Notes: a model not told the origin generated them from the sequence alone. Positions 36,077-44,828 are shown, counted from the first letter of the stretch. The stretch: 64,000 bases of DNA from Fuerstiella sp. (GCA_022447225.1 JAKVAZ010000011.1:1-64000), one strand, 5' to 3'. Program-made: numbers and translations.

Positions 36077-36361
36077 ATGGTGAACTCGAAAAAGTCATCC
36101 CAGACCACCCGGTTGACTCCTTGTTCAGCCGACGGCAAAACGAAAATCCAATCTGCCGACGTGTGTGAAGAGGAACAGCAGAAAACCTCAAAGTCTGCAA
36201 ATCGCCAGGGACCACCAGGAGCTGTTTGTTCTGATGAATTGCGGGATGACAGACTTCGTCGCATCAAAAGGGACGTGAGGAATGGCAAATACGAAGGTGG
36301 TGAATTTCTGAGCCAGGCTCTCGAAATAATGCTGAAACAGCTTTCTGACGACACCGAATAG
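36077..36361 (+). CDS. Small protein with FlgM-like C-terminal segment
   Basis: 94 aa. The first 55 residues are polar and look disordered (SKKSSQTTRL, EEEQQKTSKSANRQGPP). The end, DDRLRRIKRDVRNGKYEGGEF followed by LSQALEIMLKQL, resembles the C-terminal sigma-28-binding helices of FlgM anti-sigma factors ('..I...I.NG.Y......A...L'). A disordered N-terminus also fits FlgM. No flagellar genes are nearby, so the call is tentative. It precedes the Fur-type regulator by about 135 nt on the same strand. Confidence 0.45.
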   Translation: MVNSKKSSQTTRLTPCSADGKTKIQSADVCEEEQQKTSKSANRQGPPGAVCSDELRDDRLRRIKRDVRNGKYEGGEFLSQALEIMLKQLSDDTE

Positions 36362-36496
36362 CAGAAAACCGCTGTGGATTTTTTTTTGAAGCCTTTGAAA
36401 CGCTGAACGTGGCTGCGAAACTAATGCCCGGACCGTTTTCCGAAAGATATGTGCCGATCAAGTCGGCAAACAGTTGTTTCAGACAAAGGTACTGCT

Positions 36497-36997
36497 GTGA
36501 AGAATCTGACGCCGGAAACTGTTTCAGCCGCACCCGTGGAAAAATTCAGGGAATACCTCGAAACTCGGCGAATGCGGCTGACTCAGGAACGTGACATCAT
36601 CGTCCGTGAGATCTTCGCGGATCACAAGCACTTTGAAACCGATGAGATTGTCGCACGACTGACGAAACAGCGCATTGGCGGGACTCGGGTAAGTCGAGCG
36701 ACAATCTACCGAACAATCGGTCATCTGGAAGATGCCGGTCTGATTCGCAAGGTTGCCCGCAGCAACGACCGCGAAGTGTACGAACATGATTATGGTTATC
36801 CACAGCACGATCATTTCATTTGTGAAAAGTGCGATTCGTTGATTGAATTCCGCAATGATGTGATTTCGAAGACACTGGAAACCATCGCAGCTGACCACGG
36901 TTTTCGTATGACGGGCCACCGTCTGGAAGTTCACGGGATTTGTACTCAGTGTGCTCGCCCGCCTTCCCGCCGCCATCGCAAACTGGACATGATTTGA
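36497..36997 (+). CDS. Fur-family transcriptional regulator
   Basis: About 166 aa from GTG 36497, which has AAAGGT 5-6 nt upstream. The winged-helix DNA-binding domain covers RMRLTQERDIIVREIF to RVSRATIYRTIGHLEDAGLIRKV. The metal/dimerisation part has YPQHDHFICEKCDSLIEF and ICTQC, giving the two CxxC structural zinc pairs, and HDH residues for regulatory metal. It could be Fur, Zur or PerR; the sequence alone does not decide. The tail PPSRRHRKLDMI is basic. Confidence 0.9.
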   Translation: MKNLTPETVSAAPVEKFREYLETRRMRLTQERDIIVREIFADHKHFETDEIVARLTKQRIGGTRVSRATIYRTIGHLEDAGLIRKVARSNDREVYEHDYGYPQHDHFICEKCDSLIEFRNDVISKTLETIAADHGFRMTGHRLEVHGICTQCARPPSRRHRKLDMI

Positions 36998-37159
36998 ATT
37001 TGAGAGGTCGGATAATCCCGGCGAAAACAAGGTATAGACTGAATCCGACTTTCTCTGACGGGTTTGGTCCATGGTCATTTGGATCGATGTTTGTGTATTG
37101 TCAGCAGTGAGTAGCGGGGTCGCTCTGAGGCACCCGAGCGCTGTCGAGAATGGAATTGA

Positions 37160-38167
37160 CTAACGACGGATTGATTCTGCAGGGGTGGTCAGAAACGTCC
37201 GCAATGCACCCAGCAGGATCGCAAGCGCTGCCAGAGATCCACCAGTCAGTCCGAGGATCGATGGCCAGTGACTGAACACGATTCGCATCAATAATGGCTC
37301 CGCCCAGATCCATCGCCATGTACCCAGCACGATCACAGCAGAAACAGCGAGATAGGGACCGAACGCCACATATGTGCGACCTGTGGTGATGCGTACCGCT
37401 AATCCGGCCACAATCCCTGTCAGGGGAGCGATGGCGATGGCGCAAAGCGCCGGCTGCCACCCGATGAATGAACCGATCATCGCCATCAGTGTGACATCGC
37501 CGTATCCCATCGTCGGCTGTCCCATGACCCATCCGGAAATTCCGCGCACGAGCCATATAAAAGTGCCTCCGACAATCATGCCGCCCAGACTCCAGATCAA
37601 ACCGTGCAGGTGCTGGTGGTTTTTCATCCATTCGGGCAGATAGGGACCGTTCAGTCCGGGGATCTGGGCATCCCAGTTCACCCATACGTGGATGACCTGC
37701 AAATCACCCGACATCGTTGCTCCGGCGACTGCCACGAAAATACCCAGGATGATTACCTGGTCAGGAATCACATAGTCCAGCAGATCGGTGAGCACGGTGA
37801 CGGTCAGGAGAAACAGTAGTGCCAGGTGATATGGAAGTCTGAGCAGGTGCATCGCGGTCACAGGCTGAACTTCTGCCACCTTCTGGCAGTCGATTACTGT
37901 TAACAGCCACGCGTAGGCCGTAAACAATATTCCCATGACCAGTGACGAAACCACGGGCCATCGGACTCCCCGGCGAGTTCCGCATATCCTGCAGCGAATT
38001 GTCCAGACTCCCAGCCAACGCTGCTGAATGGAGCACGGAGTCCGGCATTGTTCACAGTCATCCAGCCCGGTAGATGAATCCCCGGCCAACACGTGAGCTG
38101 CCCAGCCGGCGGCAATCCGGCCCAGCACACAGCCGACAATAAATAGCATAATTGGTGTCATAGGCAT
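37160..38167 (-). CDS. Prepilin peptidase (A24 family)
   Basis: Polytopic membrane aspartyl protease that cleaves type IV prepilin-like leaders, 335 aa. The N-terminal zinc-type cysteines are present (DDCEQCRTPC, then RCRICGTRRG), as in bifunctional PilD enzymes that also N-methylate. The two catalytic aspartates are in LTDLLDYVIPD and MGYGDVTLMAM. Several hydrophobic segments run from ILFIVG-like N-terminus to LAALAILLGAL. An insertion (about 45 residues, DLQVIHVWVNWD...MKNHQHLHG) between the TM segments is larger than usual. No pilin gene is adjacent. Confidence 0.88.
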   Translation of the reverse strand: MPMTPIMLFIVGCVLGRIAAGWAAHVLAGDSSTGLDDCEQCRTPCSIQQRWLGVWTIRCRICGTRRGVRWPVVSSLVMGILFTAYAWLLTVIDCQKVAEVQPVTAMHLLRLPYHLALLFLLTVTVLTDLLDYVIPDQVIILGIFVAVAGATMSGDLQVIHVWVNWDAQIPGLNGPYLPEWMKNHQHLHGLIWSLGGMIVGGTFIWLVRGISGWVMGQPTMGYGDVTLMAMIGSFIGWQPALCAIAIAPLTGIVAGLAVRITTGRTYVAFGPYLAVSAVIVLGTWRWIWAEPLLMRIVFSHWPSILGLTGGSLAALAILLGALRTFLTTPAESIRR

Positions 38168-38414
38168 CGCTGGAAGGCGTGAGCTGTTGGCTGAATCCTG
38201 CTGACAGATGAGTATTTGGACCAGACGGGAAGCAGACTGCTGCTGTTACGCTCCAGTTGAGTTGAGGTCTGATTCGGTCGTGTTACCAGCGTCGAATCAT
38301 GTTCTGTTCTTGTCGCTTTTATGTCCACAGGCCGAGTTTCGCACAGACCGCGAAGTGTAGGTAAGTGCACGGCCGGAACAAATCTCACAAAGATAAGCCG
38401 GTTGTCGTTTTCAT

Positions 38415-38427
38415 GGGCACAGTGCCC
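38415..38427. promoter_or_regulatory. 13-bp palindrome, possible upstream activator site for amtB
   Basis: GGGCAC-A-GTGCCC, a perfect inverted repeat. Its centre is about 86 bp upstream of the start point predicted from the sigma-54 promoter at 38480-38496, the distance expected for an enhancer-binding protein. It does not match the usual longer-spaced NtrC site. Confidence 0.4.
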
Positions 38428-38479
38428 GTTCATTGGGCGAATGGCCGCGAGGTGATAAGAAAAAGCCAGTGAATTTTGG

Positions 38480-38496
38480 TTGGCACGATTGTTGCC
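38480..38496 (+). promoter_or_regulatory. Sigma-54 (RpoN) promoter of amtB
   Basis: TTGGCACGATTGTTGCC matches the -24/-12 consensus (TGGCACG-N4-TTGC) with GG at 38482-38483 and GC at 38494-38495, the correct 10-bp gap. Transcription would start near 38507, giving a leader of about 105 nt before the amtB GTG at 38612. Nitrogen-regulated amtB-glnK genes commonly use RpoN. Confidence 0.85.
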
Positions 38497-38611
38497 TTGG
38501 ATTCTGGCACAGGCAGATCTCGGCGACCAGTTATTTGTCAGTCGCTGTGCGTTGTTTGAGTGACCTTCTTATGTGCACTCCGCGAAATCAACTGAGACAG
38601 GAGCAACAGTC

Positions 38612-39985
38612 GTGAACAAACTTTTTTCGTGGTGCCGCATTGTGGTGCCGTGTTTTATTTTGCTGGCCGGAACAGCAGCGTTGGGGCAGGACGATGCTGC
38701 CACAGCGGAGCCTGTGGCAGAAGAAGCTTCAATTCCCGTGGAATTCATCGTCCACAACCTATGGATCATGATTGCGGGAATGCTGGTGTTCATCATGCAC
38801 CTGGGTTTTGCCACTCTTGAAAGCGGTCTGACCCGATCGAAAAACACTGTCAACATCCTGTTCAAGAATACCATGATCATCTGTATCGGTTTTCTGACCT
38901 ATCTGTTGATGGGCTTTAATCTGATGTACCCTGGTTTTGATGATCCCTCCACCGGGTATTTCGGGTTTGCCGGTTTTGATTTCATGATGAATGGAGCTGC
39001 ACAGGCCAGTGACCCGGCCTTCTCATCGCCAGCCTATAATGAAGGCTATACCGCTTACACAGACTTCTTCTTCCAGGCCATGTTTGCTGCGACGTGTGCC
39101 ACGATTGTTTCAGGAGCTGTGGCCGGTCGAGTGAAACTGTCCTCGTTTCTTCTGTTCAGCACCTTGTTCGTATCCATCTGTTATCCCGTTACCGGTTCCT
39201 GGAAATGGGGGGGCGGCTGGCTTGACGATCGAGGTTTCTATGATTTTGCAGGTTCAACACTGGTCCATTCGGTTGGAGGCTGGGGTGCCTTGGTGATGGC
39301 ATGGTTGCTGGGTGCGCGAAAAGGAAAATATGTAGATGGGAAATCCAGACCCATACCCGCAAGTAATCTGACATTGGCAGCCATCGGAGTATTTCTGCTT
39401 TGGCTTGGCTGGTTTGGTTTCAACGGAGGGTCGGTGCTGAGTGCTGATCCCGGACTGGTTTCTCTGGTGCTGGTTACAACTTCAACTGCGGCTGCTGCCG
39501 GTGGACTTGCCGCAGCGATTACCTCATGGGTTCACGGGGGAAGACCGGACCTCAGTATGGGACTCAACGGCATACTTGCAGGCCTCGTTGGTATTACAGC
39601 GGGTGCGGATCAGATGTCCGGTCTGGATTCACTGTTGATCGGGTTGATCGCGGGAATCTTGGTTTACTTTGCCGTACTTTTCGTTGACACCGTTCTCAAG
39701 ATTGACGACCCCGTGGGGGCAGTCAGTGTCCACCTGGTGTGTGGCATCTGGGGCACGCTGGCGGTCGGACTGTTCGGTGCAATGGCCGGTGCCGACCAGC
39801 TCATGAAACAACTGACCGGCATCGTGTCAATCGGTGCCTTTACTGTTGTCTTTTGTCTGGTTCTTGGGTCTGTCTTGAAAGCGACGATGGGAATCCGTGT
39901 GAGTCTCGAAGACGAAGAGATCGGGCTGGATATCAGTGAGCACGGGATGGAAGCCTACGCTCTGAGCCCAACACGAATGCACTGA
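38612..39985 (+). CDS. amtB: Ammonium transporter
   Basis: Inner-membrane ammonium channel, about 457 aa. GTG at 38612 is chosen as start because GGAG lies 8 nt upstream and a signal peptide follows (IVVPCFILLAGTAALGQD), as in many Amt proteins. About eleven TM helices; key pieces are FATLESGLTRSKNTVNI, the first pore histidine in STLVHSVGGWGAL, and the second in AVSVHLVCGIWGTL. The tail VSLEDEEIGLDISEHGMEAY is the usual PII-interacting end. A PII gene follows at 40187, and a sigma-54 promoter precedes, so the pair is under nitrogen control. Confidence 0.95.
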   Translation: MNKLFSWCRIVVPCFILLAGTAALGQDDAATAEPVAEEASIPVEFIVHNLWIMIAGMLVFIMHLGFATLESGLTRSKNTVNILFKNTMIICIGFLTYLLMGFNLMYPGFDDPSTGYFGFAGFDFMMNGAAQASDPAFSSPAYNEGYTAYTDFFFQAMFAATCATIVSGAVAGRVKLSSFLLFSTLFVSICYPVTGSWKWGGGWLDDRGFYDFAGSTLVHSVGGWGALVMAWLLGARKGKYVDGKSRPIPASNLTLAAIGVFLLWLGWFGFNGGSVLSADPGLVSLVLVTTSTAAAAGGLAAAITSWVHGGRPDLSMGLNGILAGLVGITAGADQMSGLDSLLIGLIAGILVYFAVLFVDTVLKIDDPVGAVSVHLVCGIWGTLAVGLFGAMAGADQLMKQLTGIVSIGAFTVVFCLVLGSVLKATMGIRVSLEDEEIGLDISEHGMEAYALSPTRMH

Positions 39986-40008
39986 GTCATTCTGAAAAAC
40001 GGCCCCGA

Positions 40009-40057
40009 AACGAAGAGAGGCCGGAGTTGTATGACTGGTCTCTCTTCGTTTTTTTTT
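40009..40057 (+). terminator. Intrinsic terminator after amtB
   Basis: AACGAAGAGAGGCC (40009-40022) pairs with GGTCTCTCTTCGTT (40037-40050) with one G-T wobble, and a run of nine Ts extends to 40057. It lies 24 nt after the amtB stop and should separate most amtB transcripts from glnB. Confidence 0.92.
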
Positions 40058-40186
40058 ATGTGTCGTGTGGCACAGTGTTGATATACGTTTCAGGACATCC
40101 CTGGCAGGAACCAGAGCCCGGGTTTCGCTTCAAGTCAGGCCTCGTACTCATTCAAAAATCCGGCATCTACCAGCAGAAAGCTGATC

Positions 40187-40525
40187 ATGAAGAAAATTGA
40201 ATCTGTCGTTCGACATTACAAGCTCGAGGACATTAAGTCGGCCCTCACAGCCGTTGGAGTTCTTGGTATGACTGTTAGTGAAGTCCGGGGCTTCGGACGA
40301 CAGCGCGGTCACAAAGAAACTTACCGCGGTGCTGAGTACACCGTCGATTTTATGCCCAAGGTCAAAGTTGAAGTCGTCGTTGACGATGACAAATGCGAAG
40401 AGACCATCAAGGTCATTTGTGAGTCAGCAAGGACCGGTCAGATCGGTGACGGAAAGGTATTTGTGTCGTCGTTGGAACAGGTCGTCCGCATCCGGACCGG
40501 GGAAACCGGTCAGGAAGCGATCTGA
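40187..40525 (+). CDS. glnB: Nitrogen regulatory protein PII (GlnB/GlnK)
   Basis: 112-aa trimeric signal protein that senses 2-oxoglutarate, ATP/ADP and glutamine status. The T-loop has Y51 at the standard uridylylation position (ETYRGAEYTVDF). GQIGDGKVFVSSLEQVVRIRTGETG is the C-terminal PII signature. Linkage to amtB suggests the GlnK role of plugging AmtB under high ammonium. The strong terminator upstream suggests its own promoter or partial read-through. Confidence 0.96.
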   Translation: MKKIESVVRHYKLEDIKSALTAVGVLGMTVSEVRGFGRQRGHKETYRGAEYTVDFMPKVKVEVVVDDDKCEETIKVICESARTGQIGDGKVFVSSLEQVVRIRTGETGQEAI

Positions 40526-40576
40526 TCTGAGGACCGGGCGACGAGGTTGGTGCCAAAATGACCGTATGGTTAGGTT

Positions 40577-40620
40577 CAGGGCCTCGGGTTCCGGCCCTGT
40601 CCCCTCAAGGCGGAACCCGA
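40577..40620. terminator. Two mutually exclusive hairpins downstream of glnB
   Basis: Hairpin A pairs CAGGGCC (40577-40583) with GGCCCTG (40593-40599). Hairpin B pairs TCGGGTTCCG (40584-40593) with CGGAACCCGA (40611-40620). They share 40584-40593, so only one can form at a time. Confidence 0.55.
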
Positions 40621-40627
40621 ACGCAAA

Positions 40628-40658
40628 CAGGGCCGACAGATCTTTGCTGTCGGCCCTG
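40628..40658. terminator. Hairpin between convergent glnB and rpsR
   Basis: CAGGGCCGACAG (40628-40639) pairs perfectly with CTGTCGGCCCTG (40647-40658) over a 7-nt loop, a 12-bp stem. It sits 26 nt after the rpsR stop and about 100 nt after glnB, probably ending transcription from both sides. T-tracts are weak (TTTGCGTT on the minus strand). Confidence 0.75.
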
Positions 40659-40683
40659 TGTACTGGTCCGGTTGATGAATCAG

Positions 40684-40965
40684 TTATTCATCTGCCACAA
40701 ACGGGAGCAGGCCGATAAACCGAGCACGCATCACGGCGGTTCGTACGGCACGTTGATAAATGGCTGATGTTCCCGTACGACGTCGTGGCAAAATACGGCC
40801 CTCCCTATCGATAAGAGAACGGAGTACCTTCAGGTCCTTGTAGTCGACATACACGGGCCGCGGTACCACACCGTTCGGACAAAACGGGCACTCCATCTTC
40901 TTCTTTTTGAGACGAGCGCGCCGCCTGCGCAACTTTTTAAGATCAGCTTTTGAGATTGTAGGCAT
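40684..40965 (-). CDS. rpsR: 30S ribosomal protein S18
   Basis: Small-subunit ribosomal protein. From [11 protein letters not shown] at 40965 the product is about 93 aa; ATG codons at 40977 and 40995 would add 4 or 10 residues, and no Shine-Dalgarno sequence decides. The S18 core is clear: [50 protein letters not shown]. The CPFCPNG segment corresponds to the cysteine-containing, zinc-binding form. The N-terminus is very lysine/arginine rich ([15 protein letters not shown]). It is alone here, without rpsF or rplI next to it. Confidence 0.93.
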   Translation of the reverse strand: MPTISKADLKKLRRRRARLKKKKMECPFCPNGVVPRPVYVDYKDLKVLRSLIDREGRILPRRRTGTSAIYQRAVRTAVMRARFIGLLPFVADE

Positions 40966-41045
40966 GGGATTAATCATTCTGCCACAGCGGTTCACTGCAG
41001 CGACAGAGCATCGGGATCGGGCTGGTGTGTCCCCGTAAAGTCTTA

Positions 41046-41062
41046 TGTAACATTTGGTTACA
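41046..41062. promoter_or_regulatory. 17-bp inverted repeat upstream of rpsR
   Basis: TGTAAC-ATTTG-GTTACA, perfect 6-bp arms, about 80 bp upstream of the rpsR start. Size and symmetry fit an operator for a dimeric regulator, but no regulator is known for it. Confidence 0.3.
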
Positions 41063-41312
41063 ATTAACCGCCCGTCGGACAGGTGTCTTTTACAAACGCC
41101 TGCGGGGATTCAATGTCCGGCATTGTAATCTGCAGCCACAGCCGAACAACTGCAAACACAATCTGTGGAGTTGGATTTCGTGACACAAGCTGATTTTTGA
41201 TGTGATCTCAGGAAGAATCTCGGTGTCTGTCGGGGTGTTCACAGTGATTACTGCTTGTCGCCTCATATGAGGACGATTGCTGATCCTGACAACGGTAATT
41301 TCAGAGACGCTC

Positions 41313-41340
41313 CCCGTCGTCAGCCCGGCTCAACGACGGG
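41313..41340 (-). terminator. Possible terminator hairpin after the KAS-ACP-ligase operon
   Basis: CCCGTCGT (41313-41320) pairs with ACGACGGG (41333-41340), an 8-bp stem with a 12-nt loop, about 115 nt after the ligase stop on the minus strand. No T-tract. Confidence 0.35.
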
Positions 41341-41453
41341 TGCGTCCGTTGCAGAATAAGAACCCACCCCGCCTGAGCAAGGCTGTGCGGTTAACCGAAT
41401 GTTTTGCGAACAGGAACATAAAAATCTGTTAGTCCTCGGAAGTGCGCTTTGTT

Positions 41454-42797
41454 CTACTCTCGGTGGAAACGTCGAGCCTTCAGGTCAAATCTGGGCAGTG
41501 AACCAGGGCTGACGATTCTTACTTCGCAGACAAATCCCAGCCTCTGTCTCAATGCGTCCGAGACACGAGTCTGCAGTTCGCCCGAATCGGCTGAAAACGA
41601 TTCGACTGTCACCAGCAACTCATGCATCGCCCGGACGGTCCGGACATCGATTCGGAATTCAGCCACTTCATCGATTTCACGCAGTACTGCCTCGACACTC
41701 GATGGAAACACGTTGTTGCCGCGAATTGTCACCATGTCGTCAGACCGACCTAAAATGCCGCCTTCCAGCCACAGCAGTTGACGACCGGCAGGATCTTTTG
41801 CCGTCGATGCACGCACCAGGTCCCGCGTTCGATATCGGATCAATGGTGATCCAGTTCGACCAAGATTTGTAATCAACAGTTCTCCTGTAGTGCCTTCCTG
41901 CACTGGTTCCAGAGATTGCGGATCGACAATTTCCGCAATTGTTTCTGTTTCCAGCAGATACATCCCGCCGGGCCGATCAAAAGATTCAATTCCCAGGGAA
42001 CCGATTTCTGTCATTCCCCAGTGGTCGATGACTCGTGCGTTCCAGGCTTGTTCGATACGACTGCGAGTCGCAGGAATGGCTCCACCCGGCTCTCCGGCCA
42101 CAATCAGCATACGGACGGTAGACTCATGCAGATCTATGTTGTTCTGTTGTGCCAGTTCTGCCATTCGCAGAGCATAAGTGGGAGTGCAGCAGACAATAGT
42201 GGCTTCGTTTTCAATCATTGCCCTCAGACGAATTTCGGTTGTCATTCCTCCACCGGCCAGACAAAAATTTCCGATCCGCCCTGCTCCCTCAAATGCCGCC
42301 CAGAAACCAATAAACGGTCCAAACGAAAACGGGAAAAAAAAACGATCGTCCGGAGTTATACCTGCCAGAAGATAAATCTGTCGCCAGCATTCCATGATTC
42401 CATCCCAGCTGGCTGCCGTGTCCAGCCAGCGCATCGGTCGTCCTGTGGTCCCAGATGTCTGGTGCAGGCGGCAATATCTGTTGGGAGGATAGGTGAGATT
42501 TATCCCGTATGGTGGTTGTGCTTCCTGTCCGTCCACCAGTTCCTGCTTGGATGTCACCGGTAACTGATGCAGGTTTTTCAAACCGTCAATGTCCGAGATA
42601 TCAATCCCGGTAAATTTCCGGTCATAGAACCGATTACGAGGTATGATCTCCGTCAGCATTTCCCGGAGTCGTCGCGACTGAATCTCACGAATTGACTTCC
42701 GGTCGCACCAGATGTGCTCGATCGACGTGGTCACTCTGTTACCTTCTTTGAATGGCTGATCAAGTCGTCGTTTTGTATCGGTGTTGCTGACTGTCAA
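41454..42797 (-). CDS. Phenylacetate-CoA ligase-like AMP-binding enzyme
   Basis: 447-aa member of the adenylate-forming family, PaaK-like. AMP-binding motif LHQTSGTTGRPMRW, then CTPTYALRMAEL, VAGEPGGAIPATRSRIEQ, DHWGMTEIGSLGIE, the RYRTRDLVR segment and the C-terminal GRSDDMVTIRGNNVFPSSVE followed by LPRFDLKARRF, whose lysine would be catalytic. It probably activates a carboxylic acid (aryl or fatty) to an acyl-AMP for CoA or ACP loading. It is the last gene of the run KAS - ACP - FAD oxidoreductase - ligase on the minus strand, so the ACP at 44488 is a plausible acceptor. A later GTG start near VTTSIEHIW is possible. Confidence 0.88.
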   Translation of the reverse strand: MTVSNTDTKRRLDQPFKEGNRVTTSIEHIWCDRKSIREIQSRRLREMLTEIIPRNRFYDRKFTGIDISDIDGLKNLHQLPVTSKQELVDGQEAQPPYGINLTYPPNRYCRLHQTSGTTGRPMRWLDTAASWDGIMECWRQIYLLAGITPDDRFFFPFSFGPFIGFWAAFEGAGRIGNFCLAGGGMTTEIRLRAMIENEATIVCCTPTYALRMAELAQQNNIDLHESTVRMLIVAGEPGGAIPATRSRIEQAWNARVIDHWGMTEIGSLGIESFDRPGGMYLLETETIAEIVDPQSLEPVQEGTTGELLITNLGRTGSPLIRYRTRDLVRASTAKDPAGRQLLWLEGGILGRSDDMVTIRGNNVFPSSVEAVLREIDEVAEFRIDVRTVRAMHELLVTVESFSADSGELQTRVSDALRQRLGFVCEVRIVSPGSLPRFDLKARRFHRE

Positions 42798-42969
42798 TTC
42801 GTCTACCGATCAACAACAGACCTTCGGATGACGTTCCGACGATTCCACCACACATACAAACGGGCTTAGTTCAACGGTGCTGTCAGCAACTGATCTGTAC
42901 GACATCATCGGCCCGCCGGCAACGCAGCAGACCGGAAAACTAAACTGTTTTTTTGTGCGATGTGGTGAT

Positions 42970-44430
42970 CTACTTAAGTAGATACCGATTGGCGATTGTG
43001 ATGCCCGACAACATAGCGCCGACAATCCCCAGAAAGCCCTGATCGGTACCGCACAGATACAGGTTGTCTACAGGTGTCTGACCATCGACGAACTTACGAG
43101 GTGCACCGTAAACACAGCCGTTATCATGCCCGGTAAATCGACGAATTGTGCGGGGGGTAAATACATCCGTGTCGAGTACGTGCGCACGAAAGTCGGGGAT
43201 ATGTTTCAGTGCCGTGCGGATGATGCGGTCATTCCATTCCATCTTACGAAGCTGATAGTCTTCTTCTGACAGCGAAATCCAGTAGTCCGGATCCGCAAGT
43301 GCTGTGATTCGAACTCTGCCATCTTCCAGAGGCCTGGAGTAGTCAAAGTTGTTTGGTGAACAAATGATTCCGCTGCGCAGATCAACCGGATCATTTGGTC
43401 GTTCATAATGGAATTCATCAGCATCATTAAAGAAAACGATGGTTTCATTATGTCCCAGGTCCGACGGCTCACAGTCCAGAACAGATATTGATTCCACGAA
43501 TGAAATGTTTCCTGGACTCGGTCGACTGACGGACTGTGTCGGGTCGACCATTCGCATTGTTTCTGCCGCTCCGGCGGACGACAGTACGTTGTTAGCTTTG
43601 ATCTCAGTACCGTCTTCAAGAATGACGGAACTGGCCTGGCCATTGTGCTGCACGATTTCCTGTACGCCTGCCCGCAGTTTGAGATGGCCGCCAAGTGATT
43701 TGAAGTGTCTGACGAGCTGCTTCAGGATTCGGCGGATGCCATCAAACGGTCGTCCAAAACCTTCGTAAAATATACTCTTAAACATAATCACAAACTGACT
43801 GAAATCCATGTCTCGAGGTGTTGCGCTGCCGTAAAACATCAACGGACAGAAGAGCATGTCGATGAGCATTGGATCGCTGATATGTTCACTGAGGACCTGC
43901 CGTGCCGAAACGGACTTGCGATTCAGGTCGAGGGCGTCATGCTCATTGATTTTTTGCAGCAGACGGCAAAACCCGTCGATTTGCTTGGGGAACGCTTCAG
44001 CGATATCGGTCAGAAGGCAATTGAAATCATTTGTGAAATTCAACACACAGTCCGGGAATGCGACTTTTGACTGCAGTTGAGGACGCAGGTCAAAATCTTC
44101 CCATCTCATTCTCAACTGTCTGAGCAACTTGCTGAGTGGTCCGGCTTTCGTTCCCGGTTCTGCATAATTTGTGATTGCGTGAAGACCAACATCGTAGTTG
44201 CGGTTGCGAAGGCGGTAGAACGAATTGAGCCCGCCGATCGTGGTGTGGCGTTCAAGAATGCAGACGCTTTTTTCAAAATAGGCCAGTCGGACTCCCGCTG
44301 AGAGGCCCGACATTCCTGCACCAATGATCACGGTATCATATTTAACCGGCAGACGTTCCTGGGGTGATTCGTCCATAAGCGGAATGCAACCCCCGTCGAT
44401 CTTTTGATCGTCCGGCGGGAATGGTGACAC
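42970..44430 (-). CDS. FAD-dependent phytoene desaturase/carotene isomerase-like oxidoreductase
   Basis: 486 aa. Dinucleotide-binding motif VIIGAGMSGLSAGVRLAYFEKSV at about residue 33 is followed by LERHTTIGGLNSFYR, the second conserved strand of the CrtI/CrtISO family. The middle holds GFGRPFDGIRRILKQLVRHFKSLGG and EIKANNVLSSAGAAETMRM. The C-terminus, NLYLCGTDQGFLGIVGAMLSGITIANRYL, is the usual FAD-contact end. No carotenoid gene is nearby. It sits between the ACP and the AMP-ligase, so the substrate is more likely an acyl chain on the ACP, for desaturation or double-bond isomerisation. A start at the second Met (MDESPQERL) is also reasonable. Confidence 0.85.
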   Translation of the reverse strand: MSPFPPDDQKIDGGCIPLMDESPQERLPVKYDTVIIGAGMSGLSAGVRLAYFEKSVCILERHTTIGGLNSFYRLRNRNYDVGLHAITNYAEPGTKAGPLSKLLRQLRMRWEDFDLRPQLQSKVAFPDCVLNFTNDFNCLLTDIAEAFPKQIDGFCRLLQKINEHDALDLNRKSVSARQVLSEHISDPMLIDMLFCPLMFYGSATPRDMDFSQFVIMFKSIFYEGFGRPFDGIRRILKQLVRHFKSLGGHLKLRAGVQEIVQHNGQASSVILEDGTEIKANNVLSSAGAAETMRMVDPTQSVSRPSPGNISFVESISVLDCEPSDLGHNETIVFFNDADEFHYERPNDPVDLRSGIICSPNNFDYSRPLEDGRVRITALADPDYWISLSEEDYQLRKMEWNDRIIRTALKHIPDFRAHVLDTDVFTPRTIRRFTGHDNGCVYGAPRKFVDGQTPVDNLYLCGTDQGFLGIVGAMLSGITIANRYLLK

Positions 44431-44487
44431 ATGATTGATACAGCAGGTGATGACTTTGATTTTACATCACAGTCATCTGCCCGCCCG

Positions 44488-44754
44488 CTACCCCGCCATG
44501 GATATGTCTTTAAGACGAGGTTCCAGATAGGCGACAGTGGTCGCCATAGTCGTCAGGTGTTCGTACTCGTCTTCCGGGATCTGAATTCGATAGGCTTTTC
44601 GTAATTCCATTACGATGTCAAGGAAGTCCATGCTGTCGAGTTCCATTTGTTCGCGGAACGCCACTGCATCATCCAGATCGGACAGATCTTCATCCGGAGC
44701 TATCCGCTCCAGAATATCAAGTATGACCTGTCTGATCTCCTCACCCGTCATCAA
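44488..44754 (-). CDS. Acyl carrier protein
   Basis: 88 aa, acidic, four-helix ACP. The phosphopantetheine serine is S41 in QMELDSMDFLDIVMEL, where canonical ACPs have DSLD. EVxG-type sequence at the third helix reads IQIPEDEYEHLTTMATTVAYL. Not the housekeeping AcpP by sequence (DSMDF, long N-terminus). It lies 74 nt after the KAS gene and 57 nt before the oxidoreductase, so it is the dedicated carrier of this operon. Confidence 0.9.
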   Translation of the reverse strand: MMTGEEIRQVILDILERIAPDEDLSDLDDAVAFREQMELDSMDFLDIVMELRKAYRIQIPEDEYEHLTTMATTVAYLEPRLKDISMAG

Positions 44755-44828
44755 TCGACCCTCTCAAGAACGTCAACCGCCAAATAAATATGTGCCCGTT
44801 AAGGCAGAAGTGCCAACTCCGGACTGGT

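Larger units (their letters stand above)
40996..41453. other. 458-bp intergenic stretch between rpsR and the AMP-ligase gene
   Basis: Holds the rpsR promoter side, the TGTAAC inverted repeat (41046-41062) and a hairpin at 41313-41340. No gene or tRNA-like structure seen. Confidence 0.4.

Noticed and set aside
40068-40081. TGGCAC...TTGA upstream of glnB as a second sigma-54 promoter
   Set aside because: Spacing is one base short and the -12 element reads GA instead of GC.
42970-44430. Carotenoid biosynthesis gene
   Set aside because: No phytoene synthase or other crt gene nearby; context is KAS, ACP and AMP-ligase.
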